NCBI GenBank assembly: GCA_052035955.1
Contig: JBPOHD010000060.1
Span: forward strand, 1 to 28,511
Source of the DNA: JAEUNJ01 sp052035955
GTDB lineage: Bacteria; Pseudomonadota; Gammaproteobacteria; Burkholderiales; Rhodocyclaceae
Length of the DNA: 28,511 nucleotides
Direction of reading: 5' to 3'
Part shown: positions 1-8,010 of the stretch, piece by piece
How positions within the stretch are numbered: position 1 is the first letter of the stretch
Layout: the number at the start of each line of letters is the position of its first letter
Program-made: the position numbers and the translations under genes
The notes under the pieces: generated by a model
Databases searched by the model: none
Seen by the model: the letters and a program-made list of their open reading frames with translations, nothing else
Told to the model about the DNA's origin: nothing

Positions 1-1224
1 GCCGCCACGCAAGCGGCGCCGCTGGCGGCCCGGGCCGCCCGACGGGCCGGACCCGCTGCCGACCGCTTGGCGGGACATGGCGGCGCGCGGGGGGCGGCGC
101 CGCCCCCCGGCCCCCCCGCCGGCCCGCACCCGGTGCCGACCGTTTGGGGGCACATGGCGGCCCGCGGGCGGCGGCCCCCCAACGGGCCCGCCACCGGTTG
201 TCGCTGGGAAAGCTTGGCCGGAGAAGCCGGACCGGCGCGTTATGCCCTGGCGCAACAACTGCTGGATTGGCTGCTCCATGCCGGCTGGGTGACGGTATTC
301 GAGGACCGTCGGCACGGTGCCTGGTGGCCGACGCGCATCGAATTCACGGATGCACCTGCATTGCGTCGGGCCCTCGGACTCCCCGATCCGGATGCCGCGG
401 CACGCCGTTGGGCCGAGCTGCGCGTTGAATTCGATGCCGACGCGGACCCGGATCTGGCAACGATATTCGTCGGGCTCCAGGATCTGCCGCCGGCCCGCGC
501 CGCCGACCGGGCCGAGCTCCTCATCTCCCTTTCGCGATGGCGCCGGGAGCAGCGCAGCGGCACCCGCCGCGACTTCGCCCAGTTCGCCCGCGGCGCGACC
601 AAGGCGGTCAGCGAGGCCGAATGGCGCTGGATGGAAGCCGGCGTCGACCTGGCGGCCTGCGGTATCGAGCGTCATACGCCCCTTCTGCTGATCGCCGCGC
701 CGCTGGAACTGGAATTGCCGGGCGGTCCCGTCACTCTGGATCTCCCAGACTTCGCCGCCTGTACTCCGGCCACCCTTGCAGGCGCGCGATCGATCCGCGG
801 TAACGTCAACCGCTGGCGGCTGGTCGAGAACCGCACCAGTTTCGAACGGCTCGCCCGTGCCCGGCTGGATGGGTGCGCGGTGGTGTGGTTGCCCGGCTTT
901 CCTCCGGCCTGGTGGCGCAAGGCGATGTCAGGACTGTTGCGGCACGCGCCGGCTGCCGGCGAAATCGCCTGCGATCCGGACCCGGCGGGCATCGCCATCG
1001 CCCTCGAAGCGGGCCGGGCCTGGGACGACGCCGGCCTGCCCTGGGGTCCCTGGTGCATGGACGCGGCACGCCTGGCCGGTCTGCCAAGGCGATTGCCGCT
1101 GACGACAGCGGACCGCGCCCTGATGGACCGGCTGACCGCCGGCGGCCTGCCCGCGGAACTGGCGCGGCTGGCAGAGTGGATGGCGGCGCATGGCGAGAAG
1201 GGGGAACAGGAGGGCTTCCTGTAA
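1..1224 (+). CDS. Toprim-fold protein resembling JetD/topoisomerase VI-A superfamily, 5' end uncertain
   Basis: The frame is open from the first base of the window to a TAA at 1222-1224, so the gene may begin to the left. Possible internal starts are TTG 67 and ATG 154. The first 60-65 residues are Ala/Pro/Gly/Arg-rich and encoded by imperfect repeats; recognisable protein begins near 'RWESLAGEAGPARYALAQQL'. The C-terminal third has the acidic signature of a Toprim-like fold: ENRTSFE, then a WLPGFPP segment, then CDPDPAGIAIA, and finally GEKGEQEGFL at the end. The ENxxxFE and DPDPxG pair matches the metal-binding acids of the DUF2220/DUF2399/JetD-type proteins. In that superfamily JetD is the nuclease subunit of Wadjet SMC systems, but I cannot assign this protein to Wadjet because no SMC partner is visible. 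The fold call is fairly good; the function is unknown. Confidence 0.6.
   Translation, partial: AATQAAPLAARAARRAGPAADRLAGHGGARGAAPPPGPPAGPHPVPTVWGHMAARGRRPPNGPATGCRWESLAGEAGPARYALAQQLLDWLLHAGWVTVFEDRRHGAWWPTRIEFTDAPALRRALGLPDPDAAARRWAELRVEFDADADPDLATIFVGLQDLPPARAADRAELLISLSRWRREQRSGTRRDFAQFARGATKAVSEAEWRWMEAGVDLAACGIERHTPLLLIAAPLELELPGGPVTLDLPDFAACTPATLAGARSIRGNVNRWRLVENRTSFERLARARLDGCAVVWLPGFPPAWWRKAMSGLLRHAPAAGEIACDPDPAGIAIALEAGRAWDDAGLPWGPWCMDAARLAGLPRRLPLTTADRALMDRLTAGGLPAELARLAEWMAAHGEKGEQEGFL
31..177. repeat. imperfect 77-bp GC-rich tandem repeat, about two copies
   Basis: Bases 31-100 recur at 108-177 with a constant offset of 77 bp and roughly 80% identity. The best-matched part is around GCCGACCG(C/T)TTGG (58-70 and 135-147) and ACATGGCGGC (75 and 152 onward). 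A weaker trace of a third copy continues beyond 177. Because 77 is not a multiple of three, the copies are read in different frames inside the overlapping open frame. Confidence 0.6.
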
Positions 1225-1537
1225 GGCAAGCCATCGGGACCAACTGATTGACCGTCCAGGCTCGCACTACCGATGTGCCGAAGATAGCCACTCATATGCG
1301 TATGGCGAAACGGAATCCCGTTGGGGTTTCGAGCGCGCTGTACGTAACGAGAGGGCATTACCGCATTTGATGCCGCAGCGTCCGTAACACCCGTTCGTGG
1401 ACCCGGTGGTCTCGGGGCCTCAAATGGGTTGCGCAGGCGCGATCAGGTTGCAGCCGAAAAAAAGCCCCGGGGATCGGAACCTCCGGGGCTCGAACCAGCC
1501 TAGATTGGCTGGAGGAGGAGAGAATCGACGCTGTCGT
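1225..1537. other. intergenic region between convergent genes, no gene seen
   Basis: This stretch of about 310 bp lies between the 3' ends of the Toprim-like gene (plus strand) and the phasin gene (minus strand). Only the minus-strand terminator at 1457-1490 is recognisable. The short plus-strand frames crossing it have no convincing ribosome site or recognisable product. Base composition is less GC-rich than the flanking genes, consistent with non-coding DNA. Confidence 0.5.
1457..1490 (-). terminator. Rho-independent terminator of the phasin gene
   Basis: AGCCCCGG (1463-1470) pairs perfectly with CCGGGGCT (1483-1490) across a 12-nt loop. Seven A residues lie at 1457-1463, which read as a T run after the hairpin on the minus strand. 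It sits about 48 bp past the phasin stop codon. Confidence 0.85.
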
Positions 1538-1939
1538 CTATTCGGTCGCCACGGTCCCGCTGCCCGACCTTTCCGCAGTCAGGCGCTTCAAGGCCGCCGC
1601 GAGGTCGCTTACATTGCGGGAAACCGCGTCATATTCGATCTTCGAGGCAACGCCCAGCCGGCTGATGGACAGGGCGATGCGATTCTGGAAAACCTCTTCG
1701 AGGTGATCCTGCCGGTCCTTCCGGCTCTTCGTAGCGGCGGAAACGATCCTGCCGGTCCGCTCGGCGGTCTTGGCCTGCAAGGCCTCGCCCTCCTTGACCA
1801 GGGACTCGAACACCTTCGCCCCCTCGTCCCGCGCCTTTACGAAGGCGCCCAGGCCAGCCAGCCAGATCTTCTGATACGACTCCTGGACAGCCGCCGCAAA
1901 GGGCATGCCAGGCAGATTTTTCAATGTCTTGGTTACCAT
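1538..1939 (-). CDS. PhaI-type phasin (polyhydroxyalkanoate granule-associated protein)
   Basis: This 133-aa protein contains the segment YQKIWLAGLGAFVKARDEGA, characteristic of the PhaI/PhaF-type phasin family (Pfam PF05597), followed by a long helical, charged region (about residues 45-120). Phasins coat intracellular polyhydroxyalkanoate granules and affect granule number and size. The protein lacks the long Ala/Lys-rich DNA-binding C-terminus of PhaF, so it resembles the shorter PhaI form. It starts at ATG 1939; the upstream sequence offers only a weak GGGGAAG ribosome site. It is a single-gene unit ended by the terminator at 1457-1490. No phaC or other PHA gene is nearby. Family assignment is strong; a role in PHA storage is inferred from the family. 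Confidence 0.88.
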   Translation of the reverse strand: MVTKTLKNLPGMPFAAAVQESYQKIWLAGLGAFVKARDEGAKVFESLVKEGEALQAKTAERTGRIVSAATKSRKDRQDHLEEVFQNRIALSISRLGVASKIEYDAVSRNVSDLAAALKRLTAERSGSGTVATE

Positions 1940-2106
1940 GGTGCTTCCCCGTTCAAAGCCTCTTGTCTTCGTCCCGTTTCGCTCACGGAACGACGCAAGG
2001 ATAGCCAGCGCTTTTAGATTTCGCTTACTAAAAAAGCCGCGGTCCGGGGATCGGGAATGGGTTGCGAGGCAGGCGGTGGCAGGTCAGCCAGGCCAAGCCG
2101 CTGAAA

Positions 2107-3690
2107 TCAATGGACTTCGCGAGTCTCGCGAAACTCGATCTCGGGAAAACGTTCGCGCGTGAGGTCCAGATTGACCCGGCTGGGCGCCAGGTAGACCGGA
2201 TCGCCGGCCCCGTCCAGGCCGACGTTCGCCGGATAGCGGTCGGAGATCGAGCGGATCTGCTCGGCGCTCCCCCTGAGCCAGCGGGCCGTCGCCACCTGGC
2301 AGGGCTCGAAGATCGCATCCACGCCGTATTCGTTGGCCAGCCGATGGGCCACCACGTCGAACTGCAGGGCGCCGACGGCGCCGAGGATCAGGTCATTGCT
2401 CCCGAGGGGACGGAAAAGCTGGGTCGCCCCCTCCTCCGCCAGCTGCTGCAAGCCCTTCTGCAACTGCTTCAGGCGCAGCGGGTTTCTGAGGATCGCCCGC
2501 TGGAATATCTCCGGGGCGAAGGCGGGAATGCCGGTGAAGCGCAAATCCTCCCCCGTCGTGAAGGTCTCGCCGAGGCGGATGGTGCCGTGATTGGGGATGC
2601 CGATAATGTCTCCGGCATAGGCGTCGTCGGTGATGTTGCGGTCCTGGGCCATGAAGGTGATGGCGTTGTTAACCGCGATGACCTTGCCGCCGGCCACCTG
2701 CCTGATCTTCATGCCCCGTTCGAAACGGCCCGAGCAGACCCGCAGGAAGGCGATGCGGTCCCGGTGCCGCGGATCCATGTTGGCCTGGATCTTGAACACG
2801 AAGCCCGAGAACTTCGGCTCGTCGGGCTCCACGTGGCGGGTCTCCGTCGGCCGGGCCAGCGGCGCCGGCGACATGTCCACGATGGCGTCGAGCAGGGATT
2901 GCACGCCGAAATTGTTCACCGCCGAGCCGAAGAAGACCGGGCACTGGCGGCCGGCCAGGTAGGCCTCCTGGTCGAACGGGTGCGAGGCCCCCCTCACCAG
3001 TTCCACGTCGCGGCGCAGCTCGGCGGCCTGGTCGCCGATCAACTCGTCCAGGCGCGGGTTGTCGAGGCCGGCGATGGTTTCGCCGATGCCGCTCTTCTCC
3101 TCCGGTGCATGGGGGTCGAAGAAGCTGATCGTATCGTCGTAGAGGTTGTAAACGCCGCGGAAGCGCTTGCCCATGCCGATCGGCCAGGTCATCGGCGCGC
3201 ACTGTATGTTCAGCACCGACTCGATCTCGTCCAACAGGTCGATCGGCTCGCGGCCTTCCCGGTCCAGCTTGTTGATGAAGGTCAGGATGGGGGTATCGCG
3301 CAAGCGGCAGACGTCGAGCAGCTTGATCGTGCGCTCCTCGACGCCCTTCACCGAGTCGATCACCATGACGGCCGAATCGACGGCGGTGAGGGTCCGGTAG
3401 GTATCCTCGGAGAAATCCTCGTGGCCCGGGGTGTCGAGCAGGTTGATCACCCGGTCGCGGTAGGGGAACTGCATGACCGAGGAAGTCACCGAAATCCCGC
3501 GTTGCTTCTCCAGTTCCATCCAGTCCGAGGTCGCGTGCCGCGTGGCCTTGCGGGCCCGCACCTCGCCCGCCACCTGGATGGCGCCGCCGAACCAGAGGAG
3601 CTTCTCGGTCAGGGTCGTCTTGCCGGCATCCGGGTGGGAGATGATGGCGAAGGTGCGGCGGCGGTCGATTTCGGCGGCAAGGGGCGTCAC
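2107..3690 (-). CDS. prfC: peptide chain release factor 3 (RF3)
   Basis: This 527-aa translational GTPase recycles RF1 and RF2 from the ribosome after peptide release, using GTP. It aligns along its whole length with E. coli RF3 (529 aa). The G1 P-loop HPDAGKTT is at residues 19-26, the switch region TSDWMELEKQRGISVTSSVM follows, then G3 LLDTPGHEDFSEDTYRTLTA, G4 FINKLDRE, and the RF3-typical FKIQANMDPRHRDRIAF and FRPLGSNDLILGAVGALQFD. The start is GTG at 3690, because the protein from VTPLAAEIDRRRTFAII lines up with the known N-terminus; the same frame runs on upstream but that part is not RF3-like. No clear ribosome site precedes the GTG. The gene is divergent from the toxin-antitoxin pair and lysS. 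Confidence 0.97.
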   Translation of the reverse strand: MTPLAAEIDRRRTFAIISHPDAGKTTLTEKLLWFGGAIQVAGEVRARKATRHATSDWMELEKQRGISVTSSVMQFPYRDRVINLLDTPGHEDFSEDTYRTLTAVDSAVMVIDSVKGVEERTIKLLDVCRLRDTPILTFINKLDREGREPIDLLDEIESVLNIQCAPMTWPIGMGKRFRGVYNLYDDTISFFDPHAPEEKSGIGETIAGLDNPRLDELIGDQAAELRRDVELVRGASHPFDQEAYLAGRQCPVFFGSAVNNFGVQSLLDAIVDMSPAPLARPTETRHVEPDEPKFSGFVFKIQANMDPRHRDRIAFLRVCSGRFERGMKIRQVAGGKVIAVNNAITFMAQDRNITDDAYAGDIIGIPNHGTIRLGETFTTGEDLRFTGIPAFAPEIFQRAILRNPLRLKQLQKGLQQLAEEGATQLFRPLGSNDLILGAVGALQFDVVAHRLANEYGVDAIFEPCQVATARWLRGSAEQIRSISDRYPANVGLDGAGDPVYLAPSRVNLDLTRERFPEIEFRETREVH

Positions 3691-3721
3691 GGCGGGCGGG
3701 GGAGCGAAACGGAAGGGCGCG

Positions 3722-3727
3722 ATTATA
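3722..3727 (-). promoter_or_regulatory. candidate -10 box of prfC
   Basis: On the minus strand this reads TATAAT, 32 bp before the GTG start of prfC. I see no good -35 hexamer at the expected distance. A similar box, TAAAAT followed by CGCGCCC, lies upstream of gltX in this window, which suggests a shared promoter style. Confidence 0.5.
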
Positions 3728-3775
3728 CGGGGGCGGGAACCCCGGCCGGCCCGCGGTTGCGCACTGCGGCATGGA

Positions 3776-3805
3776 CGTGACACAATTACGGGATTCGTGA
3801 CACAA
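3776..3805. promoter_or_regulatory. direct repeats, likely operator of the toxin-antitoxin operon
   Basis: CGTGACACAA occurs at 3776-3785 and again, exactly, at 3796-3805. The 20-bp spacing places both copies on the same face of the helix. They lie 28-57 bp upstream of the antitoxin start and on the far side of the prfC -10 box. Antitoxins of this class normally bind repeats at their own promoter, so autoregulation here is an inference. Confidence 0.5.
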
Positions 3806-3832
3806 CCCCTGGATTCCCCGGCTGCCGGCACC

Positions 3833-4063
3833 ATGAAGATCCTCACCATCCGCGAGGCCCGCGAAGGCCTCTCCCATCCCGAGCAGATGTTCGCCGAGGA
3901 CGGGGAGGTGCTGGTGGTGCGGCATGGGGAGCCCGTCGCCCGCATCCTGCCCGCGGCGCCGGGGCGGGGCCTGAAGTCCCTGGCCGGGTTCCTCGCCGGC
4001 CAGCCCATGCAGTCCGTGCCCAGCGAGGTGCTCCTCGCCGCGGACCGCGAGGACAGGGTTTGA
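3833..4063 (+). CDS. PhD/YefM-type antitoxin
   Basis: This 76-aa protein has the layout of the Phd/YefM ('prevent-host-death') antitoxins. An N-terminal DNA-binding part (MKILTIREAREGL) is followed by the EVLVVRHGEPVARILP strand-turn motif at about residues 25-40, and a C-terminal tail would wrap the toxin. It starts at ATG 3833; the longer open frame upstream overlaps prfC and is not antitoxin-like. It overlaps the VapC-type toxin gene by four bases (TTGA), typical of translational coupling. The 20-bp-spaced direct repeats upstream are the probable binding site. Antitoxin identity rests on both the sequence pattern and the partner gene. Confidence 0.85.
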   Translation: MKILTIREAREGLSHPEQMFAEDGEVLVVRHGEPVARILPAAPGRGLKSLAGFLAGQPMQSVPSEVLLAADREDRV

Positions 4064-4491
4064 CCGCTTACATCGATACCAGCGCCCTGGCCAAGTGCTA
4101 CATCCGGGAGGCCCGCTCGCTGGAGGTGCTGGAATGGGCCGCCGGGCGGGGCGACACCGCCACCTCGGCCCTGACCCTGGTCGAGTTCCGCTCCCTGCTG
4201 GCCCGACGCCGGCGGGCGGGCCAGATCGCCCCCGAGCTGGAGCGGCGGGCCCTGGCCGAATTCGACAGCCATGTGCGGGGCGGCTGCTGGCGCGTCCACT
4301 CGGGCGCCTTTGGCGACTTCGCGGAGGCCCGGGACCTCATCGACGTGTTGCCGGACCTGCCCCTGCGCCCCCTGGATGCGATGCACCTCGCCGCCGCGCG
4401 GGTCCTCGGCGCCCAGGAATTCGCCACCGCCGACAAGATTCAGGCCGAGGCCGCCCGTGCCCTCGGTTTCGCCGTTTCCACCTTCTATTGA
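4060..4491 (+). CDS. vapC: VapC-type PIN-domain ribonuclease toxin
   Basis: This 143-aa PIN-domain protein has the acidic metal-binding residues of VapC: D6 in AYIDTSALAKCY, E42 in TLVEFRS, D106 in PLRPLDAMHLAAA and D125 in FATADK. VapC toxins are Mg2+-dependent endoribonucleases, often cutting tRNA or rRNA; the target of this one cannot be read from sequence. The start is TTG at 4060, overlapping the antitoxin stop codon. All four acidic residues are present, so the toxin looks intact. It ends 11 bp before lysS, so lysS may be co-transcribed with, and controlled from, the toxin-antitoxin promoter. Confidence 0.9.
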   Translation: MTAYIDTSALAKCYIREARSLEVLEWAAGRGDTATSALTLVEFRSLLARRRRAGQIAPELERRALAEFDSHVRGGCWRVHSGAFGDFAEARDLIDVLPDLPLRPLDAMHLAAARVLGAQEFATADKIQAEAARALGFAVSTFY

Positions 4492-4502
4492 TCGACGCCA
4501 TC

Positions 4503-6002
4503 ATGTCCGAACAGACCCCCACCCCCCAGGACGAGAACCAACTCATCGCCGAACGCCGGGCCAAGCTGGCCGAATGGCGGCAGGGCGGCCGTGCCTATCC
4601 CAACGATTTCCAGCGCGAGAACACCGCCGCCAAGCTCGACGAGGTCTATGGCGAGAAAACCGCAGCGGACCTGGAGTCCATGCCCGTCCAGGTCAAGGTG
4701 GCCGGCCGAATGATGCTCAAGCGCGTGATGGGCAAGGCCAGCTTCGCCACCCTCCAGGATCTTTCGGGCCGCATCCAGATCTACGTCCGCAAGGAGGCGG
4801 TCGGTGAGGAGCTTTACGAGGCCTTCAAGCGTTGGGACATCGGCGACATCCTGGGCGCCGTCGGCACCCTGATGAAGACCAAGACCGGCGAACTGACCGT
4901 CGCCTGCACAGAGGTGCATCTTCTCGCCAAGGCCCTGCGCCCCCTGCCGGAAAAGTTCCACGGCCTGACCGACGTGGAGCAGAAATACCGCCAGCGCTAC
5001 CTGGACCTGATCACCAACGAGGAGACCCGCTTCACCTTCGTGGCCCGCAGCCGCATCGTCGCCTCCATCCGCAACTACATGACGGGACACGGCTTCCTGG
5101 AGGTGGAGACACCGATGATGCATCCCATCCCCGGCGGCGCCTCGGCGAAGCCCTTCGTCACCCACCACAACGCCCTCGACATGCAGCTCTACCTGCGCAT
5201 CGCGCCGGAGCTCTACCTCAAGCGCCTGGTGGTGGGCGGCTTCGAGAAGGTCTTCGAGATCAACCGCAACTTCCGCAACGAGGGCCTCAGTCCGCGCCAC
5301 AACCCCGAATTCACGATGATGGAGTTCTACGAGGCCTACGCCGACTACAAGAGCCTCATGAACTACACCGAGGGGCTGATCCGCCAGGCCGCCCGGGAGT
5401 CCCTCGGCACCGAGGTCTTCGAATACCAGGGCCGCACCCTGGACCTGACCAAACCCTTCCGCCGCATGACCATGGTGGACGCCATCCACTACCACCATCC
5501 CGGCTATTCCTACTCGATGCTGGCCGACGCCGGCTGGCTGCGCCAGAAGCTGAAGGACCTGCGCGTCGAAGTCCGCCCGGAATCGGGCCTCGGCACCCTG
5601 CAGATGCAGCTCTTCGAGGAAACGACGGAAGCCGAGCTGTGGGAGCCCACCTTCATCATCGACTACCCGACCGAGGTCTCGCCGCTGGCCCGCCGCTCCG
5701 ATGCCAACCCGGACGTGACCGAGCGTTTCGAGCTCTACATCGTCGGGCGGGAGATCGCCAACGGCTTCTCGGAGTTGAACGACCCGGAGGATCAGGCCGC
5801 CCGCTTCCAGGAACAGGCCAAGGCCAAGGATGCCGGCGACGAGGAGGCCATGTTCTACGACGCCGACTACATCCGCGCCCTCGAGTTCGGCCTGCCGCCC
5901 ACCGGCGGTTGCGGCATCGGCATCGATCGCCTGGTCATGCTGCTCACGAATTCCGCCTCCATCCGGGACGTCATCCTCTTCCCGCAGATGCGGCCCGAAT
6001 AG
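4503..6002 (+). CDS. lysS: lysyl-tRNA synthetase, class II
   Basis: This 499-aa class IIb synthetase charges tRNA-Lys with lysine. An N-terminal OB-fold anticodon-binding domain (about residues 60-150, including VAGRMMLKRVMGKASFATLQ) precedes the catalytic core. Class II motif 2 is visible as FEINRNFRNEGLSPRHNPEF and motif 3 as GCGIGIDRLVMLLT near the C-terminus. The length is normal for bacterial LysRS. The start is ATG 4503, eleven bases after the toxin stop. No separate promoter is obvious in that gap, so transcription probably enters from the toxin-antitoxin region or from inside it. mnmC follows after 31 bp and is likely in the same unit. Confidence 0.98.
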   Translation: MSEQTPTPQDENQLIAERRAKLAEWRQGGRAYPNDFQRENTAAKLDEVYGEKTAADLESMPVQVKVAGRMMLKRVMGKASFATLQDLSGRIQIYVRKEAVGEELYEAFKRWDIGDILGAVGTLMKTKTGELTVACTEVHLLAKALRPLPEKFHGLTDVEQKYRQRYLDLITNEETRFTFVARSRIVASIRNYMTGHGFLEVETPMMHPIPGGASAKPFVTHHNALDMQLYLRIAPELYLKRLVVGGFEKVFEINRNFRNEGLSPRHNPEFTMMEFYEAYADYKSLMNYTEGLIRQAARESLGTEVFEYQGRTLDLTKPFRRMTMVDAIHYHHPGYSYSMLADAGWLRQKLKDLRVEVRPESGLGTLQMQLFEETTEAELWEPTFIIDYPTEVSPLARRSDANPDVTERFELYIVGREIANGFSELNDPEDQAARFQEQAKAKDAGDEEAMFYDADYIRALEFGLPPTGGCGIGIDRLVMLLTNSASIRDVILFPQMRPE

Positions 6003-6033
6003 GCCGGCAGGGAGGTCGGGGCGAGGCGACCCC

Positions 6034-7923
6034 ATGACCTACGCGCGCATCCTCCCCGCCGAGCCGGCCTTCGACGCCGGCGGCACCCCCTGGTCAGCCG
6101 CCTACGGCGACGTCTACCACGCGGCGGCCGGCGCCCCGGCACAGGCCCGCCATGTCTTCCTGGCCGGCAACGGCCTGCCCGAACGCTGGCGCCAGGGCAG
6201 GCGTTTCGTCATTTTCGAAACCGGATTCGGAATCGGCCTCAATTTCCTCTCCACCTGGCAGGCCTGGCGGGAAGACCCGCAGGCCTGCCGGAACCTGCAC
6301 TTCGTCTCGGTGGAAAGGCACCCCTTCCGGCGCGACGACCTGGCACCGCTGCTGGACCGCTGGCCGGAATTCGCCCCCCTGGCGCGGGAACTGCTGGCCC
6401 TCTGGCCCCCGCTGCAGCCCGGCCTGCACAGGTTGCACCTCGACGGCGGCCGGGTGCACCTGACCCTCGGTTTCGGCGACGCGGCAACCCTGTTGCCGCA
6501 GTTGGACAGCGGCGCCGACGCGGTCTTCCTGGACGGCTTCGCCCCCGACCGCAATCCGGATCTCTGGTCCGAGGCCGTGTGCCATGGCCTCGCCCGCCAG
6601 TGCGCCCCCGGCGCCACCGTGGCCACCTGGTCGGTCGCCGGATCGGTGCGCGAGCACCTGCGGCGGGCCGGGTTCGTCACGGAGAAGCGCCCGGGGTTCG
6701 GCGGCAAGCGGGAGATGCTGGCCGGTCGCCTCGACAGGCCGGGACAGGCGCGCGGCGCGCTCCCCGAGGGAGTCGCCGTCATCGGTGCCGGCATCGCCGG
6801 CTGCGCCATCGCCGAGCGGCTCTCTGCGCGCGACATCCCCGTCACCCTGTTCGAGGCCGCCACGGGACCGGCCATGGGCGCCTCCGGCAACCACGCCGGC
6901 GTATTCCGCCCCCTGCCCGATCTGGACGACAGCCGCCTGGCCCGCACGCTCCGGGCCTGCTTCCTCTACGGTGCCCGCCGGCTCGATGCCCTGCCCGGCC
7001 TGCGCGCCGGCCGCACCGGGGTCGTCCATCTCGGTCGCGACGCCCGTCACCTGGCCATGCAGCGGCGGGTTGCCGAGGCCCAGGGCGAAACCGGCTACCT
7101 GCGCTTCGTGGAGCGCGAGGAAGCCGCCACGACGATCGGCTGGCCGGTCGAGGGCGGCGGCTGGCATTTCCCCGGCGGGGCCTGGATCAACCCCCCGTCG
7201 GCTTGCCAGGCCCTGCTCGCCAAGGCTCAAGCAGACAGCAATCCGATATTTTCGCAACCGGTTGCAAAAATAGCAGCGACAAGCGCCGGCTGGCGCCTGG
7301 CCGATGGTGACGGAAACACCCTGGTCGAAACGCCGCACCTGGTCCTGGCCAACGGCGTCGCCGCCCCGGCACTGGTGCCCGACCTCCTGCTGCCGATCCG
7401 CGTCGGCCGGGGCCTGGTGTCGCACCTGCCCGAGGATTTCTCGGCCGGACGCACGGGCCTGCCCCGCCTGGTCGTCACCCGCTCGGGCTACGTGACCCCG
7501 CCCGTGGACGGCATCTGCTGTGCCGGCGCCACCATGGCCGCACACGACCCGGACCCGCAACCGCGCCTCGCCGACCACCAGGAGAACCTGTTGCGCCTGT
7601 CGGCCATCCTTCCCGGCTTTGCCTCCGGCCTCGACCCGGCCACCCTGCCCGGCCGGGTCGGCTTCCGGCCCATGTCGCCGGACCGCCTGCCCCTGGTCGG
7701 AGCCCTCGCCCCGGGGCTCTGGCTGCTCGGCGGCTTCGGCGCCCGGGGCCTGGTGTGGTCCCAGCTCTGCGCCGAATACCTGGCCTCCCTGATGGCCGGT
7801 GATCCCCTGCCCCTGGAATCGGACCTGGCCCAGGCCATGCGCCCGCAGCGCTTCGCCGAGCGGGCGGCGCGCCGCCCGCCGGACGGCGATCGCCCCTGGC
7901 GGCTGCCTGCTTCGGAAGTGTAA
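6034..7923 (+). CDS. mnmC: bifunctional tRNA modification enzyme MnmC
   Basis: This 629-aa protein completes the mnm5(s2)U34 modification in tRNA anticodons. Its C-terminal FAD domain removes the carboxymethyl group from cmnm5U and its N-terminal domain methylates the product using S-adenosylmethionine. The methyltransferase half (residues 1 to about 235) has the FETGFGIGLNFL motif and DAVFLDGFAPDRNPDLW. The oxidoreductase half begins at the FAD-binding VIGAGIAGCAIAERL near residue 248 and ends with RPMSPDRLPLVGA and LLGGFGARGLVWS. Both halves look complete and fused, as in E. coli. It starts at ATG 6034, 31 bp after lysS; LysRS and MnmC both act on tRNA-Lys, so the pairing is functionally sensible. 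Confidence 0.95.
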   Translation: MTYARILPAEPAFDAGGTPWSAAYGDVYHAAAGAPAQARHVFLAGNGLPERWRQGRRFVIFETGFGIGLNFLSTWQAWREDPQACRNLHFVSVERHPFRRDDLAPLLDRWPEFAPLARELLALWPPLQPGLHRLHLDGGRVHLTLGFGDAATLLPQLDSGADAVFLDGFAPDRNPDLWSEAVCHGLARQCAPGATVATWSVAGSVREHLRRAGFVTEKRPGFGGKREMLAGRLDRPGQARGALPEGVAVIGAGIAGCAIAERLSARDIPVTLFEAATGPAMGASGNHAGVFRPLPDLDDSRLARTLRACFLYGARRLDALPGLRAGRTGVVHLGRDARHLAMQRRVAEAQGETGYLRFVEREEAATTIGWPVEGGGWHFPGGAWINPPSACQALLAKAQADSNPIFSQPVAKIAATSAGWRLADGDGNTLVETPHLVLANGVAAPALVPDLLLPIRVGRGLVSHLPEDFSAGRTGLPRLVVTRSGYVTPPVDGICCAGATMAAHDPDPQPRLADHQENLLRLSAILPGFASGLDPATLPGRVGFRPMSPDRLPLVGALAPGLWLLGGFGARGLVWSQLCAEYLASLMAGDPLPLESDLAQAMRPQRFAERAARRPPDGDRPWRLPASEV

Positions 7924-8010
7924 GAACTGTAAGGATTCATTAGGGTCGTCAGCCCGCCGGACGGCCCCGCGTTTTTCTCGCCAGCATTCCCACAACAACG
8001 CGAGGAAACC

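Noticed and set aside
2030..2100. T run on the minus strand after prfC as a possible terminator
   Set aside because: The six T residues are present, but I could not find a convincing stem directly before them.
2062..3780. 572-codon plus-strand frame opposite prfC
   Set aside because: It is an antisense shadow caused by high GC content; the minus strand encodes complete RF3.
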